Counted from the stretch's first letter, positions 26,998 through 39,414 are shown. The stretch is DNA of 64,000 nucleotides from Oenanthe sinensis (GCA_028671895.1 CM053810.1:58529501-58593500); one strand, 5' to 3'. Translations and numbers: made by a program. Notes: generated from the letters alone by a model not told the origin.

Positions 26998-27275
26998 AGC
27001 AACAAATCAGCAACAAAAGAAAAGGCTTAAAGCAAGAGCAAATTTATAATTTACTCTATGGACCTATTTGAGAGAACAGAATATCTAAGAAACGTATCCA
27101 ACTATAAAATATACCAGGATACCATTGTGAGCAAGTTGGAGCTCTCTCAATACAGTGCAGGACTTGAGTGAAGATCCGATGATTTGAATTTGGCAATGAG
27201 AAAAAGATATCTGGATTACAAGCCAAAAAATAAGACTCTAAAGATGAATAGAGAGTAGAGGATAAATCTTTTAAG
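26998..27275 (-). pseudogene. Copied exon and flanking introns of the neighbouring LRR gene
   Basis: This segment matches 35130-35405, which contains exon 7 of the LRR gene on the minus strand, in the same orientation 8.1 kb away. The exon copy is still open, begins after a conserved acceptor (TTACAAGCCAAAA... read on the plus strand as CTGGATTACAAG) and reads ISFSHCQIQIIGSSLKSC where the gene has ISLSHCQIQTIGSSLKFC; both splice sites persist. Similarity stops at AAATCTTTTAAG (about 27275), immediately before the LINE. No other LRR-gene exon is recognisable nearby, so this is an isolated, presumably non-functional fragment. Confidence 0.85.
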
Positions 27276-28443
27276 ATCCTCAGTTTCAAGTAGTTTCCGA
27301 GCAACCCCAAAAGAATCCCAGTGCATTAAAGGCTGCTTACTTCTTTATGAAAAAGCTACTGGCCAGCAAGTTAACTTTCAATAGTCCTGTATTCATTTCA
27401 GCAGCAATACTTCAAACTCAATGGCTGAATCAGTTAGTCAGACCTTGCAAGTTCCAATTAACAACGATTCTTCTTTTTATTTGGGTCTACCAAGCTACAT
27501 CGGTAGAAATAAATGGGAGGTATTTAGATATGTCAAAGAAAAAGTGTGGAATCAAATGCAGAGCTGGAAAGGAAAATTTATTTTAAGAGCAGGTAAGGAA
27601 ATCCTTGTAAAGGCTGTCATCCAGACTATCTAAATTTATCCCATCTTACTTGATGAGCGTTTTTTTACAGCCAAAAAAACTCTGTAAAGAGCTGGAAACC
27701 TTGATGAACAATTTTTGGTGGGTGTCAAACATGGAAAATACCAGGAGGATTCGATGGATGTGCTGGGATAAATTATGCTATCCCAAAAAATTCGGTGGAA
27801 TGGGTTTTCGAAGAATCAGGGAATTCAATATAGCTATGCTAGGGAAGCAAGCGTGGAGATTGTTAACCGAGCCCAGTCCTTTGTAGCGAAATTAATGCAG
27901 TCTTGATATTATCCATCAGATTCATTTAGGGAAGCACGCCTAGGAAGAAACCCAGTTTTGTTTGGAGAAGTATTCCAGAGACGAGAGAGTTACTTGAAGC
28001 AGGAAGTAGATTGGAAGTGAGTAGTGGATAATCAATAAATATATGGCTGCATCCGTGGATCCCGGACATCAATAATGCTCGAGTAACTACTAACATGGTT
28101 CCTGAATTGCAGAACGCAACAGTGAATAATTTATTCAAATCTAGTGCTAAGGAATGGGATCATGACATAGTACATGGTATCTTTAGTGAAACAGATGCTA
28201 GTAAAATTCTGCAAATTCCATTGGGTATGAATGATGTAAACGACTCTTGGCTCTGGGTTGAAGATGAGAAGGGTAAATATACAGTCAAAGGTGGATACAA
28301 GGTATTATGTAAAATACAGGACCAATCTCGAAGCGACCATGTTGGTTTTGAGTGGATGAAGTTACCTCCGAAAGTTAAAACTTTATATGGAGAGTTATTC
28401 ATATATGGAGAGTAATCCACTGAGAGAAAGGGGATGTGTTACC

Positions 28444-28892
28444 TGTGTGGGAGCAAAACTCGAGATAACCAATCAATGCAAAACACACCCAACAAAATTA
28501 TATGACGCGAAAACCCACATCTCAACTTGTATTATTAATCAAAATAATTATCAATAATACAATCACTCAATCATGAATACTTAAGCCTAACAATACCCAA
28601 CCATTACCTATCAAACATAATATGACTATATATAGTTATCACAAACTTAGTCACAAAGTTTTATCATATTTGTCATACAAGTCTAATCATACTTGATTTT
28701 TAATTAACTACCAAAGTCTAATCATACTTGGTATCTAATTACTTACCTTTATCACTAAGACATATCATATATAATAATTGCCCAATTATAATTATTATCA
28801 TCCATAATAATTATCCAAATACAATTATTATACTACCCATATTTGTCTTGGATCACCAAAACTCGTACTACCATATTGAGTTTAACCCAACA
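28444..28892 (-). repeat. Copia 3' LTR (left copy)
   Basis: 449 bp, aligned along its whole length with 30073-30521. Its outermost bases (TGTGTGGGAGC) differ from the TGTTAGATAGC of the other copy, so the very end has mutated. AT-rich central part with CATACTTGT-like repeats. Confidence 0.88.
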
Positions 28893-29049
28893 ATCCTCCC
28901 CTTAAACCCAATACAGTTTCATCACCGATTTAACGGTCACCATCAATACATCGACGTCCACTCGCCAATGCCTCCCCTCGAACGAGAACTTTTCCTTCTA
29001 ACACAAAAAGATTTCTTATGTCCTTCCAACCTTTGAGTATTGTCAAATT

Positions 29050-30045
29050 CTTTTTAGTGACCATTGCGAACACGACCATTGCGAAGTTTCATTGTTACAT
29101 CACCAATGCCAGCAACTTTTACCCTCTTACCGTTTGGAAGAGTTACTATCTTTCCCTCACACTCTTTATAGGACGAGAACCACTCTCTCCTAACACATAT
29201 GTGATGAGAACATCCCGAGTCAAGTACCCATTCTTCTTTTGATCCCTTGTCTTCTTGAATTAAAAGAACATCATCATCATCAGCTACAAGATAAACACTA
29301 TTCCCTCCTCGAGTTTTCTTCAATTCCAAATCTTCTCTTGCTTTTGGACACACGTATTATACATGACCCAATTCTCCGCAATAAAAACACTTAATATCAG
29401 GGTTATGTTTCTTACCATACATCTTATTCTTGTCACGTGCATGTACCACAAATGCACTTCCATCAGATACATCATTCGATCCTTGCTTCATTAATCTTTC
29501 GGCCTCTAAAAGAACGACAATGGTCTCATCCAGATCTAACTTCGTTTTCCCAACCAATAAAGAAGTAATCACAGTACTGTACATCTTTGGTAGAGACACA
29601 AGTAGAAGAACAACTTTGTCCTCATCCTTTACTTTTTCATCCAAATTATTCAGCTGGTTAATCAATCCATTAAAACGATTCAGATGATCTCTTAAATCTC
29701 CGTCTTCTTCCATCTTGAGCCCGAACAAATCTTTCTTGAGAAACAACTTGTTGGCTAAAGACTTTGAGTGATATGTCTTCGTCAACTTCTCCCACAAATT
29801 TTTAAGATTATTCTCCTCAAGAACATCATATTTAATTTCTGATGCAAGAGCCAACTGAATTGTTGATATCGCGCGTAACTTCATATCTTGCCACTTTACA
29901 GTTTCCACATCAGTAGGCTTCTTATCTTCAAGAGTCGCATATAACCCTTGTTAAATTAACAAATCTTTCATTGTGCTTTGCCATAACGTAAAAATGTTTC
30001 TTTCATTAAACAATTCAATCTCAAATTTTCCTCCACCCATATCCA
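29050..30045 (-). pseudogene. Copia gag-protease remnant
   Basis: Minus-strand reading from about 30045 gives a gag N-terminus (FEIELFNERNIFTLWQ), an in-frame TAA at about 29952 where related elements encode Gln (LLI-stop-QGL), then the UBN2/gag domain (29908-29370; LWEKLTKTYHSKSLANKLFL, RDHLNRFNGLINQL) and a zinc knuckle beginning CFYCGELGHV. After another frame break the protease start follows (29353-29054) with the catalytic DSGCSHHI. The coding part stops here because of the internal deletion. The element cannot move on its own. Confidence 0.85.
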
Positions 30046-30072
30046 TCACGAACCTGAGCTCTTAATACCACT

Positions 30073-30521
30073 TGTTAGATAGCAAAACTCGAGATAACCA
30101 ACCAATGCAAAACACACACAACAAAATTATATGATGCGGAAAATCCGCGTCCCAACTTGTATTATTAATCAAAACAATTATTAATAATACAACCACTCAA
30201 TCATGAATACTTAAGCCTAACAATACTCAAGCATTGCCTATCAAACATAATATGACTATGTATATATAGTCATCACAAACTTAGTCACCAAGTCTTACCA
30301 TACTTGTCATACAAGTCTAATCATACTTGGTTTCTAATTAACTACCCAAGTTTAATCATATTTGGTATCTAATTACTTATCTTTATCACCAAGATATATT
30401 ATATATAATAATTGCCCAATTATAATTATTATCATCCATAATAATTATCCAAATACAATTATTATACTACCCATATTTGTCTTGGATCACCAAAACTCGT
30501 ACTACTGGGTTTAACCCAACA
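30073..30521 (-). repeat. Copia 5' LTR (right copy)
   Basis: 449 bp, ends ...CCCAACA on the plus strand and abuts the LINE zinc-binding codons. The primer-binding site lies just outside at about 30057-30070. Confidence 0.9.
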
Positions 30522-31300
30522 GTAACTGCATGCCCAATATGTAAATCAGCAGAATAAAGCTTAGAGCATGTATTTTTTGCATGCCCTTTTTCTCAAAAAT
30601 GTTGGGAAGCAATGCACTTCAATGTTCAATGCACCATCAGATTTTCAATTGGGCAGTGGCTTCTAAAGTTGTTCACTTCTCTAACAAATCAAGATATTGA
30701 GATGCTGTGCATGGTGCATCTGGAATCATAGAAACACAGTGGTATGGAGAAACAGGTATCAAACCCCTTCAATGGTGGTCAATGGAGCAAGTACCCTTCT
30801 ATTTCAGTGGAAAAAAGCTCAAAATAAAAAGAATAATATGTGCTTAACTAATCACCAGGAAGGACGTATGATCTGGCCAAAACCAACCACAGGTTGGGTA
30901 ATTTGTAATGTGGATGCAGATGTTTACAAACAAAAAAATTTAAGTTCTTTTGGTTGTTTTATCAGAGATGAACATGGGATGTGTTTGTAGCATGTTATGG
31001 AGATTAGTTTTTAGGGATAATTGACCCCAAAATTGCGGAATCTATGGCATTCAGGGAGGCTTTATCTTGGTTAAAAAAGTGTGAGGTAACTAATGTGTTC
31101 ATTGAACTTGATGCACCAACTGTTGCGCAGGCTGTGAGAAGAAGGAACGCAGAAGACTTGTCATATTTTGGCTCCATCATAATTAGATTGTTCAACTATT
31201 TTGAAAGACTGTCTTGCAGCATTCTATTTGTAAAACGGTCAGTGAATGTTGCGGCTCACACTATTGCTAGAGAAGCTAGTTCAATGTCTGATCGACAATA

Positions 31301-31992
31301 ATGATTCTCTATACCTTCCTTTCTTATTATTGATGTACTGGGCCAAGCATGACCCTTTTCGAGCAGCTCTTTGCCGCTGAATCTCCTCATCAGAGCTTCT
31401 GTTTCAGTGAGCGGGTATAATTTAGAGCCCTATAGTTTGCATGTAGTACAAAGTTAAACAAGGTGTACCCTAGTTTGCGTATAATACAAGTCCTATGCTG
31501 CCACTGAAACAGTAATAATAGATTAAAAATGAGCTCAAAATCCACAAGTACATGCTCTGCAATTAACCTCATCAATTACATCCATTAAAGTATTACAAAA
31601 AGGAACAAATTATATTATTCTTCACATAATCAAAATAATAGCAGCTAGCGTAGGATAATGTTCACTGAAGTCATATATGGTAACTAAAAATTTCAGAAGA
31701 GCACTCTGTAGGTCCATCCGTGACCTTCAAAGGAGCAACTTAGGTACTATACTGTTGTGACAAAAGAGACGAGTCTTAGCAATACTCTTTAATGCCCTTC
31801 ACCGCCATTAATCAGATACCAAACTTCCAACAATACAGCAAGCTTGTGATCATCAACACAAAGCATAATCCAATTGAATGCCTGTCAAGTTAACTGAAGC
31901 ATCCTGTCCAAACATAAGTTACCAGTCACCTATTCAAATTTGCTAAATGATAAATCAGGGTCTTGCATTGTACTCAAAATAGTGATTACTTA
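31301..31992. other. Spacer and 3' region of the LRR gene
   Basis: No coding sequence seen. The half nearest the LRR stop codon is presumably its 3' UTR on the minus strand; the other half may be the LINE tail. Confidence 0.5.
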
Positions 31993-33091
31993 CTAGTCAT
32001 TCCAAGCTGATGGCCCACCCAATCCAATCTCATCTGCTGGCAGAAGTGACTGAAGAGCGGAAGCTCCCACATTTCCTCTCTTGACTTTCTTTTTATTCTT
32101 TGGAAAGGTCACTACTTCACTTGCACTATGGATGTCTTGTTTCAACTTTCTCATACTATCATTTTGATTTTCAGCATTCTCAGCAATATCAGCCGTGAAA
32201 AAATCAGAAAACGGAATTTCTCCATCATCGACGGTCACGTTCTTCACAATCTTTTTGAGTTGCACCTTATCAGTTTTTTTCTTTGAGCTTTCCTTTAATT
32301 CATGTTCGTCTAAATTGTTCTTAATATTAGGATTCAAATATGATGATTTACCATCTTCACTGGTATTGTTATCATTCCGTTTCAAATCATCAAGTGCTTG
32401 TCGTTTTTTAGCTATTTCCAGCGATTCTACGTCTCTCTTCTTCCTTTTAACTTTCAATTTCTTCTCCACAGAAAAATCTTGATTACCATCTACATTAGCA
32501 TCTTTGCTTGGACCAGCGACATGATGTTCCAGGCTACCACTTCCCTTGATCTGATCTAAATCCCTAGGTTTCTTAACTGCCCGCACGTTACCAGCATCAG
32601 CAGTAGAATCATCAATTCTTCCATGCTCATATTCCATAATTTTCTCTATTGGTTTAGCATTATATATCTGCAAGCTTGGAACTACTTTCTTTATCTGCAA
32701 CAGGGTGCAATGTTAGTTTCCACAAAATACAAATAGTAGCATTAACTCGAGTTGATCTCCTTTCAGAAGAACAGTCACCTTTTTTGCCAACTTTCCTTTC
32801 TCAGCAATGGGGTTTCCTTGTAGGTCCAGATTTCTAAGGTTTACCAATGAAGACAGTACCTAGAATTCCATTATGCAGCCAAGAAATTACAAAAAAAAAA
32901 GTATTAATCACATATGCACATGATACGAGCATAGAAGCGGGCTATTAAAGAATGATTTAATCATTAATAACATATTTGAAAATAAAATTTATATTAACAT
33001 TAGATTTAAAATTTCTCACAGTAAAGTAATCATTATTAAATTTTATTATTATTATTTTTATACAATACAAAATAACATATACATACATACA

Positions 33092-33153
<62 letters not shown>

Positions 33154-33967
33154 GGCAAATATAAGAGTATAAGACAAGTCCTTCCAAATGCATGCAACTG
33201 ATAATTTGATAATTAAAATACAATTAAAATAGCTATTAAATTTATTATATATAAAAATAATCAAATATTAAATAGCAGTACTAAAAATTCCTCATATTTT
33301 TTAAAGCAATAATAAAAAATGTATATTAGTTAAGATGTAACATATATTAATAATTAGTATAACTATACAAAAAAATTGACAAAATGGTACATGCAGTTTT
33401 CAATTATAAAATATATAAATTGTTTGAAAAAATTAATATAAATATATCATGACCATTCCAAATATCAATTAATTAAGATATTAAGGCTCAGCGAGGAACT
33501 CCTTATTTGAGTAATTGAGGAACCAATTCCTATTTTATAAGAATTTGATTAACAAAAAACTATAGAAGACTACAGAACATACAAAAAATCATAGAACACA
33601 AAAAATAATTGCAAAACAAACAAAAAAATTACATAATATGCAAAAAAAATATAGAACACTAATGTTGAATAGTGTTCTGTAATTTTGTGTTCTATATTTT
33701 TTGTATGTTATGTAATTATTTTATTTGTTTTGTGATTGTTTTTTGTGTTCTGTAGTGTAATTTTTTTATGTTCAACAATTTTTTCATGTGTAATGTAATT
33801 ATATTTGATGTTGGTTCCTCAGTTACTCAAATAAGGGAGTTCCTTATTGAACCTAAACATATATATAAAGAGAGTCTTACTCAAATGAGAAATAGGTTAA
33901 ATGAGAAATAAGAAATAACTAGCTCGGCCCACAGAAAATAAAACACAGCCCAAACATATATATACAT

Positions 33968-34000
<33 letters not shown>

Positions 34001-37000
34001 TATATATAAACCCACTTATAAATAATAAATGCTTAACAATACCATACCCCGCACGCGTTCACACACCCCCACTGTGCGTGTCCCCGCCCCTCCGCTATAT
34101 CTACTGTTTTCATATATGTAATTTGATTATACATTTACACTTAATAATTTATATTTTTAATTTGACATAATAAATATAAATAATTTTTTATTTAAAAAAA
34201 TTATATTATAAAAATCAGTAATTCATATTATAAAAATCAGTATTTAATATTATAGAAACCAGTATTTAATATCATTACACTTGATAATTTATGTTTTTAA
34301 TTTTAAATAATAAATGTAATAGATATTTTTTTATTAAAATAAATTATATAATAAAAATCAATAACTCATATTACATAAATCAATATTTAATATTGAATAT
34401 AGCACATATGGCATGGAAACTGATCCTCGGGAGATGAAGAAAAATATGGTGAAATTAGATTTTAAAAAAGTTAACCAATTAATGGGAAAAATTAAATTTA
34501 AAACGGAGGGGATTAAGTTGGTTGTGTGTGTGAGGGTGCATTTAATTTGTGTGTGGGTGCACTTAGGGACCACTAGATTAAAATTGAATATGTGGCTAAG
34601 ATCTTATTTCTTATTTCTCATTTTAAGTTATTTCTCATTTGAACATTATCCTATATATGTGTGTGTGTGTTTCTAATTGTTAGTTATTAAACTTGTTTAA
34701 AAGAGTTTAGAATTATAAAGACGGAAAAAAGGAATATAGTAAGTGCAACTCATATACCTTCAAACCAAGTAACATAACAAGATTCTACAACTAATCATAT
34801 TCATTAAATCAAAACCGTAAAAAATGTTAACAGAAAAAAGAAGTTAATTATTTGGTAATACTAAAGAAAAGCGCTTTGTAACAAGAAAAAACAAGATCAA
34901 GAAAATTCAGTTCCGTTTTATTAATAAGTAATTTATATGTTTTTGAGTGTTTTCAATCAGAAGTTACAAGTGCACACCTTGAGATTTGACCACCTTCCAA
35001 TGGAGTTGTTTCCTATATCCAATATCCGGATTCTTGAATTACAAGCTAACTCATCTGGAAGATTCTGGATGTGTGCATATATGTACCAGGGGAGGGGGAG
35101 GGGCCAGTGAGCATGAGTTGATATTAAAGCAACAAATGAATAAGAAAAACAAAATATCTTAAAGCAACACAAACAGATGAGTTACTCTATGGACCTGTTT
35201 GAGAGGGCAAAATATTTGGAAAACTAATCTATCTATAACATATACCGTGATACCATTGTGAGCAAGTCGGAGCTCTCTCAATTCAGTGCAGAATTTGAGT
35301 GAAGACCCGATGGTTTGAATTTGGCAATGAGAAAGAGATATCTGGATTACAAGCCAAAATATAAGACTCTAAAGAAGAATCAGATGTTGAGGATAAATCT
35401 TTTAAGGAAAAAAAATTGTCCTCAAAAGGAACAACATTTCTTAGTAGTTAAAGACTTAAGGCCATTGCTAACAATCATGTAACAGACACCTGCTTACTTT
35501 TGAGATTAATTTAAGCTTTGTCATAGATTCACCAATTTCCTGGATCGGATTTCTAGACAGAACTGCAAAATAAGACCAGAGTCATAAAATTCAAACACTT
35601 CTTATGATTTGGAAACTGGTAAACTGTAACAGACATTCTAGAAATTAAGAAACCAAAAGAAACATGAATTCAGAAAAATCTCCACATAGGCTTGTTTTAC
35701 TGAAATTTTAATTTTGTCCTAGTTAAAAAGGCAAAAAGTCGGGAAATATGTGAAACTGTTTTCTGTATGTAGCTCGACTGTGATGCACAGTAAAGAATTG
35801 CATTAAGCACCAGTGAAGCTTCATCTGATACAATCTGCTATTTTATTCTGATTCCCCCTTCCTATTCATATGTTTACTTCCTTGCGCTTCTTCAACTCCG
35901 ATATTTGATCTCAACATTACTGTGTATCAGTACATTGGTACTGTTATCATAGCTTAAATACTGGAGTATGGACAGTGTTTATTTGTGCTGCTGAACTCTA
36001 GATTTGGGTCTAACGTGCCTTAATAGGCTGTTTATATGGATTGCTGCTAACAGCAATTAACTGAGACATCACTTAGTATTGCTATTGCCCTAGCTGTCTT
36101 GTTTAACTAAACATTACAATTCCAGTAAGACCTTTATTCTAACAGTATATATTACAAGTGAAACTTTATTGCTACATGCAATTTCATCAAAATGCAGGTA
36201 TCTGATATGCAGGTATCCCATATCCTCACATTGCACTTGAAGCTATACTTTCATATCTAAAGAATTTATCATCAATGTAGCGTAGAGAATGTATAAATGA
36301 TGCATTATATTAAAAAACTATGGGCAATTGTGAGACTTGACTAGAGAACGAGGTAGTTTGCCATATGTGTATATATCTGGGATCTAGGAAATAAGTATGT
36401 CATAAAACATTGTCTAACAAAGATATATTTGTCTCCAATATATAAATATTGCCAGCTGAATTATACCAAGTGTATTAAGCTCCTTCATCTGATGAAGCTT
36501 TGGTATAGAAGTAATCTCGTTGTCTGCAAAGAAAGAAAGAAAGATGATGTACACACGCCAATAGGGAGAGAGGAAAGGAGGGATGTAAAAAGAGACAGGG
36601 AGCACGGGAAACACTAATTGTAACTATAGTGGTTATTGCCTTACCATTCAGAATTAACGCACGTAAGGTAACAACTGATGTAACCTCATCCATTGAGTTA
36701 AGCTTGTTTTTGCCAGCATTTAACACCTAATTCACATATATAAAATGAGAGATTTATAGTTGTAACCACAACAATAAAACGTGTATTAACATAAAATTGG
36801 AAGTAATAAACAAGGCAAATTATAAAAAAAAAGGGTAACAAGATCACTTAACACGAGCATTAATCGGTCTCACTGATTGAATTATACTGATATGCAATAT
36901 TTACAACTACAATCCATCATTTCAACTATATACATTTACAAATACGACTTACAGTGAGTTTCGTAAGTCTTTCAATCCCTTTTAAACTCCGAAGTTTGTT

Positions 37001-37388
37001 CTGTACAACCTTTAACCACTTCAAATTCACACATACGGACAACGCCTAGTTTCCGAACCACAACAAACACCTCAACAATCAAACATTATAACAAGCCAAC
37101 AAATAACAACCATAAATGAGTGAAACAAATAGTACCTCTAAAGAAGACAGATTGTTAAAAGTAAGGTCAAGCTTCTCTAAGTTGTTGAAATGACTCAAGC
37201 ATGAAACCTAATAAAAAATTATAGATTTATAAGTAAAGAATAATAAAGAGAGGAATAAATGAAAATGAAAAGTAATAAAAGAATCATACATCGGAGAGAG
37301 CTTTGAAGGTGAGAGTGAGAGATGTGATTGAGTTGGAATCGTTAGTTTTGTTGTCCTGTAAGATTTGTTTCAAACTCAAAATCGCCAT
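31993..37388 (-). CDS. Intracellular leucine-rich-repeat protein with basic C-terminal tail, 10 exons
   Basis: Minus-strand exons: 37388-37290, 37207-37136, 37045-36953, 36726-36645, 36523-36467, 35562-35498, 35341-35246, 35064-34978, 32859-32779, 32694-31993; in phase, 1434 nt, 477 aa. Short SDS22-like repeats of about 22 residues fill residues 20-240, mostly one repeat per exon (NLEKLDLTFNNLSSLE, ELRELRLAHNGIT, NLRNLDLQGNPIAEKGKLAKK), ending in an LRR-cap-like motif. No signal peptide, membrane segment or kinase is present, so it is intracellular. The last exon is a charged, lysine-rich tail (KKLKVKRKKRD) suggesting nuclear location. It resembles plant LRR proteins of unknown role related to PP1-regulator SDS22 types; a scaffold role is inference. 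Intron 8 (about 2.1 kb) carries two foldback elements. Confidence 0.9.
33080..33150. repeat. (CATA)n and (TA)n compound microsatellite
   Basis: About ten CATA units followed by about fifteen TA units, within an intron of the LRR gene. A second short (CATA)n/(TA)n lies at about 33966-34008. Confidence 0.93.
33482..33856. mobile_element. Foldback MITE with long inverted repeats, intron of LRR gene
   Basis: About 375 bp that can fold almost end to end. The outer arms (GAACTCCTTATTTGAGTAAT... and its inverse near 33815-33845) match over about 45 bases with few mismatches, and inner arms with AGAACAC and TGTTCT words pair around the centre near 33670. No coding capacity. If transcribed with its host intron it would form a long hairpin RNA. 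Confidence 0.8.
33885..34645. mobile_element. Second inverted-repeat element adjoining the foldback MITE
   Basis: About 760 bp bounded by inverted repeats of roughly 45-50 bases: the left arm has CAAATGAGAAATAGG and AATGAGAAATAAGAAATAA, the right arm (34597-34645) the inverse. The interior is AT-rich with CACGCGTT-type and simple repeats and no convincing protein. A MITE-like origin is likely; target duplication not resolved. Confidence 0.6.
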
Positions 37389-39414
37389 TCTTGTGAGCTT
37401 CACTTTTCTTAAACCCTAACAAAATGTGGATGAGGGTTGGTAAAATCAAAATGAGAGAAAAATTAATAATTTTTTTTTTAATATAAGTGTGTATGTGAGA
37501 TTGATGTTCAAAAATTTAAATGATTACAATTTTATCAAATCTCATTTTAATTTAAGATAACATTCGAATAATTTCCTCCATATAGACACATTTTTTAAAA
37601 AAAAATTTTGATTCATAAATTCTTTAATATCACATAAAAAATAAACATAAGAATCGCAAAAAATATATATTTATTAAATACTACAAAATCATAATAAAAT
37701 ATTTATTTTTCAAGATTTTTATGTTAAGAAATTTGTATACCCTTATTATTCTATAAACGAAAAGGGGCGAAGGAGGTAAATAATGTTAATAGATGAAAAT
37801 AACAATTTTGGAGAAAGATGGTTAAAAATAATAGATTGAATACGTATTTGTGAAGTGAATATTCGGAATAAAATACACATTTGTTGGGTATATATATATG
37901 ATACACATTTATCAATCGGTATATATATAGCATACCCAACACACAAATGTGTATTTATATATATATTTAATTTTTTTTTTAAAATACGCATTTCTGGATA
38001 AATAAGTATCTGATCCTGTAAAAATTGTCATTGTACTCGCAAATTATTTGTTTTTGTTAATTTTGCTTAAAAATTTATTGTTTTTAAAACTGAAAATGAG
38101 CCAGAGTTCCTTGTAGACTTATTTCACAGCGAGTCGTGTGGTAGAGCGGTCATTTCCCCTTGGCCGCCTGTATGTAACATGCCCGATACATACAATTATA
38201 CAAGTCATAGATATATCTATTACCAAAACTCTCTTCACTTTTATTACGGTCATCATCGGTGAGCTTCTACAGATCTCAATTTCAACTACTTGTTTTTCGC
38301 TTTTTATTACATTCAATTCCGTGCTTAATCTCATTTATGCTTCCTTTAAACTAATTATTCATTTAATCAGGTTTAGTCGCCTGATTGAAAAGCCTCCTGT
38401 ATAATTACAGGTACGCAAACTTCGTTTAGTATACTCACTACTCACTTTATTATATTTCTTGCTTTGTTGTTGTCTTGTTGATTTCATTGAATTTTTTTAT
38501 ATATATATTATCATCTAGTTGACTTAGTTTTGCTATTATCTGCGATTATTTTATAAGATTGATCGCGCACGGAGAAAATGTACTGGAATTTTCAAGAAAA
38601 TGATGTGTTTGAATTATAATTTAGGATAAGAAATTTTGAAAGAATCAACTATGCCGTTTAATGTATTGTTCTTGTACTTGGAGATATGAAAATTGGATTT
38701 TTATGGCATTGGTTTTGGACTTTTGGTTTATGATGTTGGATAATTGTTATATGCGATTGATTGATTGTTTAATTTGTGTTTATGACTTGGATTTTGTGAA
38801 TGGAAAAGCTTGTAATACTCATATACAAAAATAAATGGAAGAAACTGCATCGTTATGTTTCAGAAAATCAGGTCACTTGTTAAGTTATTATTATAACATG
38901 CCCCTACAAATCTGGAAGTTAATTTTGTTAGGTTCATAATTCATCGCATTAAGTTGTTTAGTAATTATGCTATTCATTCTAGAATTAGTTATACATGTTT
39001 TTGTTATTTGTTTGTTCAGAAATTAGATGCACATTTGTTTATATTTGTCAATTTTTAATGAAATGGAATTTTTGCTTTGTTTTGATGATTGTTCTAACTT
39101 GGTTGTAAAAGTCATGCACAAAGGATCCACCGTGGAATGTGTACAGGTGCATACTTTATTAACATGCATGGTCTCATAATTTCCCAAAAAGCCTGTTATG
39201 CTGCACTATCATGCCATGTTATATGTATACTTGGATCGAAAGATAAAGACTCGTCAAAGTATAAACTTTTCTTTTTGGACATACTAGTGAAGGCTCTGGA
39301 TATCGATACTCGTAAACATCTTTTTTTCTTATAGACAAGACAGATTGGAATAATCCTGAAGTTGTGTAGAATCTTTTTCAGATTACGCTGTGAGTTTAAA
39401 GCTGTGAATGCACT
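37389..39414. other. Divergent promoter region and leader of the TMEM184/LAZ1 gene
   Basis: About 2 kb between two divergent genes. It includes a hairpin at 37871-37957. On the plus strand the leader of the membrane-protein gene probably starts near 38100-38250; a donor CAG/GTACGC at 38410-38411 and an acceptor TTTTTCAG at 39381 suggest a 5' UTR intron of about 970 bases, with the start codon 33 bases after the acceptor. Confidence 0.55.
37871..37957. repeat. Imperfect hairpin in the divergent promoter
   Basis: AAATACACATTTGTTGGGTA followed by TA repeats is inverted at 37921-37957 (TATAGCATACCCAACA then CACAAATGTGTATTT), giving arms of about 30 bases with a 4-base bulge and a short loop. It could be a tiny MITE or a cruciform site. 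Confidence 0.65.

Larger units (their letters stand above)
28444..30521 (-). mobile_element. Internally deleted Copia-type LTR retrotransposon inside the LINE
   Basis: 2078 bp on the minus strand. Both LTRs are 449 bp (28444-28892 and 30073-30521). In minus orientation the 5' LTR is the right copy: it starts TGTTGGGTTAAACCC and is followed after 2 bases by TGGTATTAAGAGC, close to the tRNA-Met binding site TGGTATCAGAGC. The other end has the polypurine tract AAGGGGAGGAT directly before the 3' LTR. The interior (1180 bp) encodes gag, a zinc knuckle and the beginning of the aspartic protease, and then jumps to the polypurine tract; integrase, reverse transcriptase and RNase H are absent. The LTRs differ at roughly two dozen sites by eye. 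I could not see a clean 5-bp target duplication (left flank GTTACC, right flank GTAACT). Confidence 0.9.
27311..31300 (+). mobile_element. 5'-truncated LINE (non-LTR retrotransposon), split by a Copia insertion
   Basis: Plus-strand remains of a plant L1-like ORF2. The frame at 27311 reads as the end of the reverse transcriptase domain (CLLLYEKATGQQVNFQ then a TAG), continues through SFYLGLPSYIGRNKW, FRRIREFNIAMLGKQAWRLL and the zf-RVT zinc-binding region, which is cut at 28443 by the Copia element and resumes at 30522 (TACPICKSAE). It ends with an RNase H-like domain (WVICNVDADVY; AFREALSWLKKCEV; VNVAAHTIAREAS) to about 31300. Stops and frameshifts run throughout. The endonuclease and most of the RT are missing, and I see no clear poly(A) tail or target duplication. 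Confidence 0.85.

Noticed and set aside
28434..30530. Clean 5-bp target duplication for the Copia element
   Set aside because: Flanks GTTACC and GTAACT do not match well enough; the outer LTR end has mutated, so the duplication cannot be asserted.
38128..38200. tRNA-like sequence (GTGGTAGAGCGG, resembling a D arm)
   Set aside because: No B box (GGTTCGAnTCC), no anticodon or acceptor stem pairing; it is probably leader sequence.
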